The notes: a model not told the origin generated them from the letters alone. Positions 8,886 to 17,277 are shown, counted from the stretch's first letter. The stretch is 64,000 nt of DNA from Oscillospiraceae bacterium (GCA_031271865.1 JAISUW010000012.1:28657-92656); one strand, 5' to 3'. Translations and numbers: made by a program.

Positions 8886-9739
8886 CCCCCGATTGCGTTC
8901 ATATTACGTGCGGAAAGACTGTCTGCCGCAGATAGATTGTGTCCCTTCGGCTTTGCAAGAAGGGCTTCCCGTAAAACTTCCTTATAATCTTTGCCCCGCA
9001 AAGGAAACTCTTGCGAGGAATGTAGGCAGGGCTTCACCTTGCCGTCACAGGTGACGCGCAATCGGTTGCACGCCGTACAAAACGGATGGGATAAAACCGC
9101 TATCCCTTCTTCTACCGGTAGGTAATGCGCCCGTGCATAGTCCGCTGTCTTGCCAATCGGCATCAGTTCTATTAGACGAAAAGCAAAACCATTCCGGTCC
9201 GCAAAGGCGCGAAGTTTAGGTATTTCCCCTTCGTTAATTCCGCGTTGGGGGACGCAGTTGAGTTTAACTGCGTTTAGCTGCGTTGCGTTAAACGCAGCCT
9301 CCGCAGCGGCAATTCCCCGCAGCACATCTGTTACATCGCCGCCGCAAGTAATCCGGGCATAAATAGCCGGGTCGAGGGCATCCAAACTGATATTGATCCG
9401 CTGCACCCCGGCGGAACTGAGTTCAGCTGCGAACTTGTCTAACAGAGTTCCGTTGGTAGTTAAGCACAGTTCAGTTATACCCGGTACAGCTGCAATCCGG
9501 CGGCAGATTTCGACGATACCCTTTCGTACCAAGGGTTCCCCGCCGGTGACGCGCACTTTTGTGATACCTATTTCCGCGGCTGCACGAACAATGTCAGAGA
9601 TCTCCTCTACAGATAAAATGTCTTGATGCCGCAACGTGGTTACACCCTCCGGAGGCATACAATAGCGGCAACGCAGGTTGCACTTGTCTGTGACGGACAA
9701 GCGCAGATAGGTGATGTTTCTGCCAAAGCTGTCTTTCAT
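8882..9739 (-). CDS. moaA: GTP 3',8-cyclase MoaA, unusually short
   Basis: 285 residues. A radical SAM enzyme with the N-terminal cluster motif CNLRCRYC, the GGEPL motif, the C-terminal cluster motif FCTACNRLR..C..C and a terminal GG. Both arginines of the CNRLR motif, which contact GTP, are kept. Bacterial MoaA usually has about 325-340 residues. Here about 40 residues are missing between the LPVEEG segment and FCTAC. A 45-bp stretch (9255-9299) is built on a 5-bp lattice and encodes 5-residue periods (NATQ, LNAVK, LN). ATG 9739 overlaps the moeA stop (ATGA). A TTG three codons upstream is possible but less likely. Confidence 0.92.
   Translation of the reverse strand: MKDSFGRNITYLRLSVTDKCNLRCRYCMPPEGVTTLRHQDILSVEEISDIVRAAAEIGITKVRVTGGEPLVRKGIVEICRRIAAVPGITELCLTTNGTLLDKFAAELSSAGVQRINISLDALDPAIYARITCGGDVTDVLRGIAAAEAAFNATQLNAVKLNCVPQRGINEGEIPKLRAFADRNGFAFRLIELMPIGKTADYARAHYLPVEEGIAVLSHPFCTACNRLRVTCDGKVKPCLHSSQEFPLRGKDYKEVLREALLAKPKGHNLSAADSLSARNMNAIGG
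9255..9299. repeat. Pentanucleotide lattice inside moaA
   Basis: Nine consecutive 5-mers on the plus strand: CAGTT, GAGTT, TAACT, GCGTT, TAGCT, GCGTT, GCGTT, AAACG, CAGCC. The frame stays open because the tract length is a multiple of 15. GAGTT, TAGCT and TAACT units recur in the array at 59976-60129. Confidence 0.65.
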
Positions 9740-10953
9740 ATGCGCCAAGCCTTCACAATTGTACCTGCCGGGAGGGGAGGGGAGTCGCCGGGTATCTCCG
9801 CGATTAAATCACATTCGCGGAAGGAGGACAATGCTCCGCCGCTCTGGAGTATGAAAGCCTCAAAGTATGCTTCGCCCTGCACAAATACCATTTGTCCGCG
9901 AAGGAGCCGTACGCGGCCCGAGGACTTCGTGAAGTTTTGCAGGAGCTTCACTTCTATTGGTTCGGGGAAAGTGTTTTCCCTTCCTGTCAAGCGCAGGAGA
10001 TAGGGACGCGCTACAAATTGAAGCGCCATAAGAGCAGAGCCGGGGTTCCCGGAGAGCATAAGCAGGAGCTTTCCGTCTTTTTGCGCGGCGACCATAGCAC
10101 CGCCGGGTTTAATCATAGCCTTGCGGAAGAGGACTTCCGCGCCGCACTTCTCAGCCGCAGCCACGCAGAAGTCATAGTCGCCGACGGATGCGCCGCCGGT
10201 AGACACCACCACATCGCAAAGCGGCAATGCTTTACTGAGTTCCGTCGCGAACAAATCGGGGTCATCCGGTATGACGGAAAAAGGCACTGCCGAAATACCC
10301 ATATCCTCTAAGGCGCCGATGAGGGAAACCAAACCGCTGTTGTATATCTTCCCGGGCGGGAGTGGTTCACCGGGGGAAATCAGCTCGCTTCCTGTATTGA
10401 TAATCAACGCTTTGGGTGCATTAAAAACAGAAACAGTCGAATGCCCGACGGCTGTTATCAGCCCCAATAGTGCGGGCGTGAGTACAGCCCCTTTGCGTGC
10501 AATGACAGCTCCCTGCGGGATGTCCTCTCCGGCGAGGATGATGTCAGTTCCGGGCTTAACCGGCTTAGAAAGAGTTACAGTCTCAGCTGTGAACACTGTC
10601 TTCTCATATTTGATGGTGCAATCTGCGCCGGGCGGAAGCATCCCGCCTGTCAGAATTTTAGCGGCATAGCCTGCCGACAGCTGTACGGTTGGCACATCTC
10701 CGCAGGCAATCTCTTCCGTAATGCGCAGGGTAACAGGTTCACCGGCAGATGCTCCGGCCGTATCGCAACCTCGGAAAGCATAACCATCAAAAGGCGATCG
10801 GTGAAAGGGCGGAATGGGAATAGAAGCATACAAATCCTCCGCAAGAATTCGCCCTCGTCCTTCGGTTACCGCAACGCTTTCGGTTTGCATAATAATGGAG
10901 GGCAGGGCAAGCAGCATTTGCTGTGCTTCTTCATATGGAACACCGATTCGCAT
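9736..10953 (-). CDS. moeA: Molybdopterin molybdenumtransferase MoeA
   Basis: 405 residues, normal MoeA length. MoeA inserts molybdate or tungstate into adenylated molybdopterin. Family motifs seen: FHRSPFDGYAFRG near residue 50, the STGGASVGDYD motif (about 250-260) and the SGNPGSA motif near 300. The start ATG 10953 has SD GGAGG seven to eight bases upstream. The gene sits between the tungstate transporter and moaA, which fits direct supply of tungstate for insertion. Paralogues for W and Mo exist in some organisms. Placement beside tupABC favours tungsten here (inference). Confidence 0.95.
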   Translation of the reverse strand: MRIGVPYEEAQQMLLALPSIIMQTESVAVTEGRGRILAEDLYASIPIPPFHRSPFDGYAFRGCDTAGASAGEPVTLRITEEIACGDVPTVQLSAGYAAKILTGGMLPPGADCTIKYEKTVFTAETVTLSKPVKPGTDIILAGEDIPQGAVIARKGAVLTPALLGLITAVGHSTVSVFNAPKALIINTGSELISPGEPLPPGKIYNSGLVSLIGALEDMGISAVPFSVIPDDPDLFATELSKALPLCDVVVSTGGASVGDYDFCVAAAEKCGAEVLFRKAMIKPGGAMVAAQKDGKLLLMLSGNPGSALMALQFVARPYLLRLTGRENTFPEPIEVKLLQNFTKSSGRVRLLRGQMVFVQGEAYFEAFILQSGGALSSFRECDLIAEIPGDSPPLPAGTIVKAWRI

Positions 10954-10956
10954 GGG

Positions 10957-11583
10957 TTAAGCCTCCGATCGTTTTCCGTTTTCTAAGTGTATGATTTCGC
11001 AACAGAGTAGTTCGGCAAAGCGTGGGGTGTGTGTAGCAATGATAAGCGTGCAATCCGTTTCTTTTAGATACGTTTCCAATACATTTGCTACTAACTCTAC
11101 TGAAGAGCGGTCCTGCGCCGATATAGGCTCATCCAATAGGAGGAGCTTGTGCGAACGAATAAGCATACGCGCAAGACACAAGCGTTGCTTCTCCCCACCG
11201 GAAAGGGTTTTTGCGTTTTGTGCAGCTAGTGCAGACAGTCCCATAGTGACCAAGATATCCCGCGCCGCTTTTTTGTCACACCCCGCAAGCGTAACATTTG
11301 ACAACACGCTTGTGTCAAATATATAGGGCGTTTGCGGCAGATAACCGCAATTGTTGCGCAAATCGTCAGGCAGCATAATGCTCCCGCTGTCGGGCGTCAG
11401 CAAACCTGCAATCAGCCTTAATAGCGTACTCTTCCCCGAGCCATTGGGTCCCATCAAAGCATAGCGGTTGCCTTGCAGAAAAGTGAGGCTCTCCGGTAAG
11501 TCCAGTACGGTACGACCTTGGTAGGATTTTTGGATTGAATTCAATTCAATTGAATTCAATCCAATTGAATGCAATTCATTCAT
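10957..11583 (-). CDS. tupC: Tungstate ABC transporter ATP-binding protein (TupC-like)
   Basis: 208 residues, short as usual for TupC. Walker A GPNGSGKST, signature LSGGEKQR and Walker B LLLLDEP are all present. It energises tungstate import with the TupB permease encoded just upstream. The first 20 codons include a repeat (LHSIG, LNSIE, LNSIQ) made by an AATTG/AATTC pentanucleotide tract. A typical homologue would begin near the last repeat. The start ATG 11583 overlaps the tupB end by 8 bases, with GAGGG upstream. Gain or loss of one pentamer would shift the frame. Confidence 0.9.
   Translation of the reverse strand: MNELHSIGLNSIELNSIQKSYQGRTVLDLPESLTFLQGNRYALMGPNGSGKSTLLRLIAGLLTPDSGSIMLPDDLRNNCGYLPQTPYIFDTSVLSNVTLAGCDKKAARDILVTMGLSALAAQNAKTLSGGEKQRLCLARMLIRSHKLLLLDEPISAQDRSSVELVANVLETYLKETDCTLIIATHTPRFAELLCCEIIHLENGKRSEA
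11530..11582. repeat. Pentanucleotide tract at the tupC 5' end
   Basis: About ten consecutive 5-mers of the AATTG/AATTC/GATTG type, read on the minus strand directly after the start codon. It encodes three 5-residue periods in TupC. Confidence 0.7.
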
Positions 11584-12256
11584 CCGCCCTCACCCCCCAA
11601 GCTCCCAAAGCCATAATCCCAAACGAAATCAAGAGCAGCAGAATCCCCAACGCGCCCGCCATCTTAAAGTCGCCCATATTGGTTTCTAGGACAATGGCGG
11701 TCGTCATCACCCGCGTTTTGCCGGCGATATTGCCGCCGCATATCTGTGCAGCGCCGACCTCGGAGAGGCACTGGCCGAAAGTGAGGCAGACAATAGACAC
11801 GAAGCTCTTGCGGCACTCATGAAGGGTACGGCCAAGCAAACGGCATCTACGCAGCCCGATGCCGTAGGCTGTTTCTCGAATGGCTTCTGCGGAGGATGCA
11901 ATCACGCTCTGTGTTAGACCGGCAGCGATGGGAACACCCAGCATGATTTGCGCCGTTACCATGGCACCGACGCTGTAAAGCAGCTTATACTGTCCCAAAG
12001 GACCTGAGCGCGAGAGCAGAAAAAACGCCGCCAATCCTGCCAGCACAGGCGGAAGTCCCATGAGCGTACGGCATATGCGCACCAGAAACTTGCGTCCCGG
12101 GAAGCGATACAGCCCCAACGCCGCCCCGCCGGGAATGCCGAGGGCGGCGGAGAGAACGGTACTTGTCAGGCAAAGGCGCAGTGTAGTGTACACAATCCCG
12201 CGCAATTCGCCGTCCGGTCCGGTCAGGAGCTGCCATAGTTCTTGAAAGGTCTGCAT
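11576..12256 (-). CDS. tupB: Tungstate ABC transporter permease (TupB-like)
   Basis: 226 residues, five to six hydrophobic segments, a binding-protein-dependent permease. The cytoplasmic coupling loop with EAIRETAYGIG (about 146-156) matches the EAA motif of this family. It resembles TupB/WtpB-type permeases in length and in the AQICGGNIAGKTRVMTTAI segment. It forms the membrane channel with TupC for tungstate delivered by TupA. It overlaps tupC and starts 3 bases after the tupA stop. Confidence 0.92.
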   Translation of the reverse strand: MQTFQELWQLLTGPDGELRGIVYTTLRLCLTSTVLSAALGIPGGAALGLYRFPGRKFLVRICRTLMGLPPVLAGLAAFFLLSRSGPLGQYKLLYSVGAMVTAQIMLGVPIAAGLTQSVIASSAEAIRETAYGIGLRRCRLLGRTLHECRKSFVSIVCLTFGQCLSEVGAAQICGGNIAGKTRVMTTAIVLETNMGDFKMAGALGILLLLISFGIMALGAWGVRADE

Positions 12257-12259
12257 TGT

Positions 12260-13213
12260 TTACGCCGCCAGGGGTAGAGTGGTAGCTTCTTCTGTTGGGG
12301 CATCCGGTTCAGTGTTGGATGTGACCGGTACGGTTAGGCTTTCGGCAGGCATCGTGAAGAAGAGCTGTTCGCCGTATTCATTCACGCCATATTCATCTAT
12401 GAGCTTATAGCCTTCCGCAGAAGTAATCCACTCGATGAAAGCCTGTGCGCCGGCGATATTGGTATCCGGCCACTTCTCCGGAGAGATAGCAAGCAGGGAG
12501 TAGGTGTTCTTCAATTCGTCGTTTTTCTCTAAAAGCATCGCAAGCTGGGACTTCTGCTCGTGTGCAAGGTAAGTTGCTTTGTCGGTCAGGGTGTACGCTT
12601 GTTGTTCTGCTGCCATGTTCAGCACGGCGCCCATGCCCTGTCCCGCGGAGACATACCAGTCGCCTGCCGGGGTAATGCCGGCAGTATCCCAGATTTTCAG
12701 CTCCGCTTTGTGTGTGCCGGAGTCATCGCCGCGGGAAATGAAAGTGCTGCTGCTTTCGGCAATTTTCTTCAGGGCTTCGGAAGCACTGGTGGCAGATGCT
12801 ACACCTGCCGGGTCATTCGCCGGACCTACAATCACAAAGTAATTATACATGAAAGGAATCCGTGCCGGAGACCAGCCCTCGGCGAGGAACTCTTCTTCCG
12901 AGGCTTTGGAGTGCACAAGAAGCAAGTCTGCATCCCCTGTGCGGCCTTTTTCAATGGCGGCACCGGAACCAGCAGAGGTAATCTCAACGGTATAGCCGGT
13001 CGCGGCTTCAAATACAGGGACAATCGCAGGCAACAAGCCGGAGTCATTGACGGAGGTCGTGGTGGAGAGCCGAATCACAGGATTTTCGGGGATAATAACT
13101 GGTTCGGTTGTGGAGGCTTCGGTTAAGCCGTCGCCATCGAGTGCTTTTTCGCCGCAGGCAAAGAGGGAAAAGGCAAGGAGGAGGGACAGGAGTAGCGCTA
13201 AGGTCTTTTTCAT
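12260..13213 (-). CDS. tupA: Tungstate-binding lipoprotein TupA
   Basis: 317 residues with a lipoprotein signal peptide: MKK, a hydrophobic core and a FSLFAC lipobox with the cysteine at about 21. The mature start contains the TupA signature STTTSVNDSGLL and then GDADLLLVHSKA. TupA proteins bind tungstate with very high selectivity over molybdate. ATG 13213 is preferred over an in-frame start ten codons upstream, because GGGAG lies eight bases before it and the signal peptide then begins properly. It supplies tungsten to the AOR enzyme encoded in the same operon. Confidence 0.94.
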   Translation of the reverse strand: MKKTLALLLSLLLAFSLFACGEKALDGDGLTEASTTEPVIIPENPVIRLSTTTSVNDSGLLPAIVPVFEAATGYTVEITSAGSGAAIEKGRTGDADLLLVHSKASEEEFLAEGWSPARIPFMYNYFVIVGPANDPAGVASATSASEALKKIAESSSTFISRGDDSGTHKAELKIWDTAGITPAGDWYVSAGQGMGAVLNMAAEQQAYTLTDKATYLAHEQKSQLAMLLEKNDELKNTYSLLAISPEKWPDTNIAGAQAFIEWITSAEGYKLIDEYGVNEYGEQLFFTMPAESLTVPVTSNTEPDAPTEEATTLPLAA

Positions 13214-13248
13214 GGTGATGCTCCCATTCGTTTGTATTAGCACAGCTT

Positions 13249-13932
13249 CTACAAAAGCTGTATGGTGCGGTATTCTTGGCGCAGAAAATCAACGCTGAGG
13301 ACGCAGTCGGTGAGGGACTTTCCTTTGCCGCAGAGCAGTTTTACAGTTTCTGCAACTTGCAGGGCGGCGGCAGCCATAGGCGAGAATGCCGGTGAGCCGT
13401 TGACGGGGGTCTCTTCCACTTCCGGGGGACAGATTCGGTCATATGTGCCGCTGTTGGGGAGTATGACGGTGACTTGGGCGTCCCAGCCGCTGATGGCGGC
13501 GGTAATCAGCGGGATTCCCAGATTCGCGCAAACAGCAATCAGCATTCGCCGCTCACAGAGTTCCCCGGCACAGTCCAGAACTACGTCATTCCCCTCTAAG
13601 AGAGTATGGGCGGTTTCTGTCAGAACATATGCAGGCACGGCAGTAAAATCCGTTTCCGGGTTCACTTCAGCCAGACGTCGGGCGGCTTCTTGGGCTTTGT
13701 TCTTTCCCAGCGTGACTTGTGTGGCGAGCAGTTGCCGGTTCAGATTCTGCACTTCAAATACATCGCCGTCAGCGGCAGTGATGTGTCCGATGCCAAGCCG
13801 CGCCAGAGCCTCCAATACAAAACCGCCCAAGGCCCCGCATCCGACGACGAAAACACGCGACTGCCGGAGCTTGTCCATATCGGCAGCAGTAAGTGCACCT
13901 TTGTTTCCTTCATATCGTAACGGATTTTCCAT
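13249..13932 (-). CDS. ThiF/HesA/MoeB-type activating enzyme
   Basis: 227 residues. An E1-like ATP-dependent adenylyltransferase with the GCGALGG nucleotide-binding loop (about 31-37), the acidic DGD at about 55 and the LNRQLLAT motif. By family it would adenylate the C-terminal glycine of a MoaD/ThiS-like sulfur carrier. A carrier ending in GGG is encoded directly upstream. The paired CxxC zinc motifs of full MoeB are not evident, placing it nearer the short HesA-like group. It lies between moaD and tupA in the AOR operon. Confidence 0.9.
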   Translation of the reverse strand: MENPLRYEGNKGALTAADMDKLRQSRVFVVGCGALGGFVLEALARLGIGHITAADGDVFEVQNLNRQLLATQVTLGKNKAQEAARRLAEVNPETDFTAVPAYVLTETAHTLLEGNDVVLDCAGELCERRMLIAVCANLGIPLITAAISGWDAQVTVILPNSGTYDRICPPEVEETPVNGSPAFSPMAAAALQVAETVKLLCGKGKSLTDCVLSVDFLRQEYRTIQLL

Positions 13933-13990
13933 ACAATCGCCTACAAAAAATGATTAGTGTCAGCAGCTCACAATTCACCATTCCGTACGC

Positions 13991-14245
13991 TCATCCGCCG
14001 CCGCAGATGGGCAGGTATTGCACCAAGTCACCGTCGGCGAGTTTGGTATTCCAAGCCTTGAGCATGAGTATCCCGGTAGCGTTAACCGCAACCAGCATAA
14101 TCTTTGCCGCTTTATATGCTTCTGCGCCGAAGGTTGTTTTGATGTGTGTCAAGGTGTCTTTGACGGTATTGACTGTCAGGTTCTCTTCTTCAGGCAGTCC
14201 CAAATCATGCAAACGCCCGCGGTATTGCACTTTTACAGCAGCCAT
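13991..14245 (-). CDS. moaD: MoaD/ThiS-like sulfur carrier
   Basis: 84 residues, beta-grasp type, ending PICGGG. A terminal Gly-Gly is needed for adenylation and thiocarboxylate formation. Molybdopterin synthase normally needs MoaD plus MoaE, and no MoaE is visible in the operon. The frame is open further upstream, but ATG 14245 shares one base with the stop of the AOR gene (TAATG). This indicates translational coupling and fixes the start. The adjacent ThiF-like protein is its likely activating partner. Confidence 0.9.
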   Translation of the reverse strand: MAAVKVQYRGRLHDLGLPEEENLTVNTVKDTLTHIKTTFGAEAYKAAKIMLVAVNATGILMLKAWNTKLADGDLVQYLPICGGG

Positions 14246-16179
14246 TATGCGACCTCCTCTTGCTCGTCCAGCACATAGAGTAAATCCGACATCCCGAGCT
14301 TCTTGAGTGTGCGCCGCGTAGGACAACCGTTCTTGTCCCAGCCACGCGCTCTGTAGTAAATCGGAAGCATCTTGTCGATGGGAACCGTTGTGTCATGACC
14401 GCCGTACTTCTGGAAGTCCTTTGTCAGACGCTTGGGGAGGGCATCCTGCTTGCCGGTTAAGCCTTCCCTGACGTTAAATAATCGCTCGACGTTGTAGCAG
14501 CGTTCCCCCGTGCGAATAAAGTCGCCGGTAGTCATGTGCATCCCGGTACAGCGGTGAAAGGACTCCGCATGCGGCATCAGGAAGAAAGTATTGAATTGCA
14601 GAACCAAGGGGAATTTCAGGAGGAGCCGAATCACAGGACCGGTGAAGCTCGCGATAAAGCCAATGGAGCGAGTGATGATGTGATTGGGACCTAGCTTAAA
14701 GAGAATATTCGGTATAAAGGTCTGTCCGGAGAAGAGGCAGCAGCCCACCAAGGATATGGCATCCAAGGCGTTCTGTAAAAACACCACCCAGTCCGGTTTT
14801 GCCCAGCGTTTGGTCGGGCGGATGGAAAGCACACCGATAGACTCGACCAAAGCACCATAGCCGCCGTTCAAGTGGCAACCGCCGCGGTTGGAAGTGGCAT
14901 AGCCAAGACCCATGCCTACACTGCGGCGCGGTTCGTAGGCTGCGAGTTCCATGCCCTTGGCGTGGATAGCGAAGTCCTCTCCGCCGTATTTGCGGGAGAG
15001 CCACTTGGAACCTTTGCCGAGTTCGGCATAGATGCCCTCGGCATTGGCGATTTTGTAGATAACCTCCTCAAGGTTATCGGCTTTGCCGAAGCGCACACCG
15101 AAGTCCGCTAAGCCTTTCTCATAGAGCTCCATGGCAAAAGCAATCGTGGAGGCGCAGGAGATGGTATCAATACCGAGAATGTCGCAGACATAATTAAGCC
15201 TTATTACCAAATCAATGTCATGCAGTCCCATGTTCGGTCCGAACAGCCCGAGAGTCTCATATTCCGGACCTTTAACCTCCTTGTTCTCCAAGCGCACCCG
15301 CCGTTCGCAGCGGATAGGACAGGAAACACAGGAACCGTTGCGCGTTAAGCGCGTTTCCGCGAGGGTTTCGCCGCTGACCTTGTCGGCCGCATCGTAGTGT
15401 CCGCTTTCGAAGTTCTTGGTAGGCAGCGCGTTCATGGAATTGGCTTTGTTTACCAACCCCGCGCTGCCGTAGCGCGGCAAGGCATCCCCGGTCATGGAGT
15501 GGTTCTGTAAGAAACGAATCCACTTTTTATTATAGGCATAAAAGCGTTCCGGTTGGGCGACAGGGATTTCCTTTGTCCCATAGGCTACTAAGCCCTTGAG
15601 CTTCTTAGAGCCGAAGATGGCACCGATGCCGCAGCGTCCCGCCATGCGTTCCCCGCTGGCTAAGCCAGCGTAGGAGACTTTATTCTCGCCGGCGGGACCG
15701 ATCATGAGTTTGCCATAGGGTTTCGGCAAATGCTCCTGCGCGGCCTCCGTGTCCTTTCCCCAAAGCTCCGCGGCATCACGGAAGGCAATTTCACCATCTA
15801 AGATTTCCAGATAGCATGGAGCATCAGAAGCGCCCATTATAATTACACCGTCGAAGCCGGCGCGGCGCAGCATCATCCCGAAAGTGCCCCCGCAATTGGA
15901 GGTAGCAATGCCGCCGGTGAGGACATTCTTCGCGCAGAGGTTGAAGCGGCTTGTACTGGGTGCCCCGCTGCCTGTAAGGGGACCGGTATTTACCACCACC
16001 ACGGAGGCAGGATCAAAGACATCTGTATGTGACGGCATGAATTCAAACAAAAGGCGGGATCCCAAGCTCTTGCCGCCGACAAATTTTTTGAAAAAGTCTT
16101 TTGGGATGGGGTACGGTTCCCAAGTCTTATCTGTGAGATTTACGATTGCATAAAGCGGTAAGGGATAGTTGGTTTTCAT
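14245..16179 (-). CDS. Aldehyde:ferredoxin oxidoreductase-family tungstoenzyme
   Basis: 644 residues, slightly above the usual 600-620. AOR enzymes use a tungsten-bispterin centre and a [4Fe-4S] cluster to oxidise aldehydes, or reduce acids, with ferredoxin. The early segment KKFVGGKSLGSRLLFE (about 31-46) and the GPLTGSGAPSTSR motif are typical. Cluster ligands are visible as SCVSCPIRC in the middle and a later GCCLF cysteine. ATG 16179 is chosen because GGAGG lies upstream and ATGA overlaps the polyferredoxin stop. A start 35 codons upstream would lie inside that gene. The substrate is unknown, and the subfamily could be AOR, GOR-like or another branch. Confidence 0.92.
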   Translation of the reverse strand: MKTNYPLPLYAIVNLTDKTWEPYPIPKDFFKKFVGGKSLGSRLLFEFMPSHTDVFDPASVVVVNTGPLTGSGAPSTSRFNLCAKNVLTGGIATSNCGGTFGMMLRRAGFDGVIIMGASDAPCYLEILDGEIAFRDAAELWGKDTEAAQEHLPKPYGKLMIGPAGENKVSYAGLASGERMAGRCGIGAIFGSKKLKGLVAYGTKEIPVAQPERFYAYNKKWIRFLQNHSMTGDALPRYGSAGLVNKANSMNALPTKNFESGHYDAADKVSGETLAETRLTRNGSCVSCPIRCERRVRLENKEVKGPEYETLGLFGPNMGLHDIDLVIRLNYVCDILGIDTISCASTIAFAMELYEKGLADFGVRFGKADNLEEVIYKIANAEGIYAELGKGSKWLSRKYGGEDFAIHAKGMELAAYEPRRSVGMGLGYATSNRGGCHLNGGYGALVESIGVLSIRPTKRWAKPDWVVFLQNALDAISLVGCCLFSGQTFIPNILFKLGPNHIITRSIGFIASFTGPVIRLLLKFPLVLQFNTFFLMPHAESFHRCTGMHMTTGDFIRTGERCYNVERLFNVREGLTGKQDALPKRLTKDFQKYGGHDTTVPIDKMLPIYYRARGWDKNGCPTRRTLKKLGMSDLLYVLDEQEEVA

Positions 16180-16634
16180 TTTGCTGCCTCCGCAGTTGCC
16201 TTTGCCTCCGGTGGAAGCGCCGGGGATTGCATTTCTATCAGGCGTAAGGGGCATATCTTCATGCACTGCGCACAGCCGACGCACTTCGCCGGATTGGAGA
16301 GCGCGGCATGGACACGGATGTCGCCCTTGAACTGCGGCAGTGTCAAGGCAAGCGCATCAAAGGGGCAGATGTCCACGCACATGCGGCACGCGGAGCAATC
16401 TTCGGTTCGGATAGCGGGTTTCGGCCATTCTTTGCGGGGGATTCTGGGCGGTATGGCACCGCGTGCGTCCCGAATCGCACTCTTCGGGCAGCCTCGAGCG
16501 CACACACCGCATTCTACACAGCGCTTCGGATTAATTGTGTGAACTCTCCCGCGCTCCCCGCTGATAGCCATAACCGGGCAGAGGCGCGCACAGGCTGTAC
16601 AGCCGGAGCATGTTTCTGAAATTGAATAGGCCAT
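16176..16634 (-). CDS. Polyferredoxin with four [4Fe-4S] motifs
   Basis: 152 residues with four CxxCxxCxxxC(P) motifs: CSGCTACARLC, CVECGVCARGC, CSACRMCVDIC and CVGCAQCMKIC. It should carry electrons to or from the AOR enzyme encoded by the next, 4-base overlapping gene. This resembles the small electron-transfer subunits paired with AOR-family enzymes in anaerobes. An open frame extends 30 codons upstream, but ATG 16634 has AAAGGCGG upstream, and the promoter at 16665-16693 excludes the longer form. First gene of the twelve-gene operon. Confidence 0.93.
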   Translation of the reverse strand: MAYSISETCSGCTACARLCPVMAISGERGRVHTINPKRCVECGVCARGCPKSAIRDARGAIPPRIPRKEWPKPAIRTEDCSACRMCVDICPFDALALTLPQFKGDIRVHAALSNPAKCVGCAQCMKICPLRLIEMQSPALPPEAKATAEAAK

Positions 16635-16664
16635 GCAAAAACCGCCTTTCTTTTTAACAGAATT

Positions 16665-16693
16665 ATTATACACCGTTTCCAAGCGTTTTGCAA
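16665..16693 (-). promoter_or_regulatory. Promoter of the AOR/tungstopterin operon
   Basis: Minus strand TTGCAA (16693-16688), 17-bp spacer, TATAAT (16670-16665). The leader to ATG 16634 is about 25 bases, leaving no room for a Moco/Tuco riboswitch. Confidence 0.78.
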
Positions 16694-16763
16694 TAGGGGT
16701 TTTTATTATTTTTCTCAAAATCATACAAGGAAGCGTACGAATCCGTTTTCAAATCAACAAACA

Positions 16764-16794
16764 TAAAAAACAGAACCGCCCAAAGGCGGTTCTG
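16764..16794 (-). terminator. Rho-independent terminator after the zinc-ribbon gene
   Basis: Minus strand: perfect 10-bp stem CAGAACCGCC / GGCGGTTCTG with a 4-base loop, then TTTTTT. Confidence 0.85.
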
Positions 16795-16933
16795 TCTGTG
16801 TGCCGGATAGTCAACCGTATGCCGGAGTTCTTCAGGAGGCATGGGATGCGGGGCAGAAATCCAGTTTCATGCTTGCATTATGCACCCGGGTCGTCCGAGA
16901 CTGGAAGCGGTACAAAAACCGCCGCCGGGCTGA

Positions 16934-17212
16934 TTAGCCGTTCTCCCTCTGGCGTGCGAAGCACTCGGAGCAGTACACCGGGCGGTCTTCACGCGGACGG
17001 AAAGGAATGCGTGCCACGCCGCCGCAACCGGCGCAAGTCGCTTCGAACATTTCGCGTTCGTTGCGGCTGCCGTTTTTGCGTGCATCACGGCAGGACTTGC
17101 AACGCTGGGGCTCATTCTCAAAGCCTTTCTCAGCGTAGAAATCCTGCTCGCCGGCGGTGAAAGTGAATTCGTTGCCGCAGTCCTTGCAGATGAGGGTTTT
17201 GTCTTCGAACAT
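16934..17212 (-). CDS. Small zinc-ribbon protein
   Basis: 92 residues with four CxxC pairs: CKDC (about 9-12), CKSC (about 37-40), CAGC and CSEC. Two zinc ribbons are implied. The GNEFTFTAGEQDFYAEKGF segment is typical of the small bacterial zinc-ribbon family seen in Firmicutes, whose function is unknown. ATG 17212 is favoured, with GAGG ten bases upstream. The 36 open codons before it have no SD and would cross a weak promoter-like TTGAAC-16-TAAAAA at 17239-17266. It is followed by a strong terminator. Confidence 0.85.
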   Translation of the reverse strand: MFEDKTLICKDCGNEFTFTAGEQDFYAEKGFENEPQRCKSCRDARKNGSRNEREMFEATCAGCGGVARIPFRPREDRPVYCSECFARQRENG

Positions 17213-17277
17213 TTGCCATACCTCGCTTGAAAAAAAGATTTTTAATATGCATTCAGGGTTGTTCAAGCCCGGATTGC

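Noticed and set aside
16635..16664. Moco/Tuco riboswitch before the AOR operon
   Set aside because: The leader is about 25 bases and has no conserved stems.
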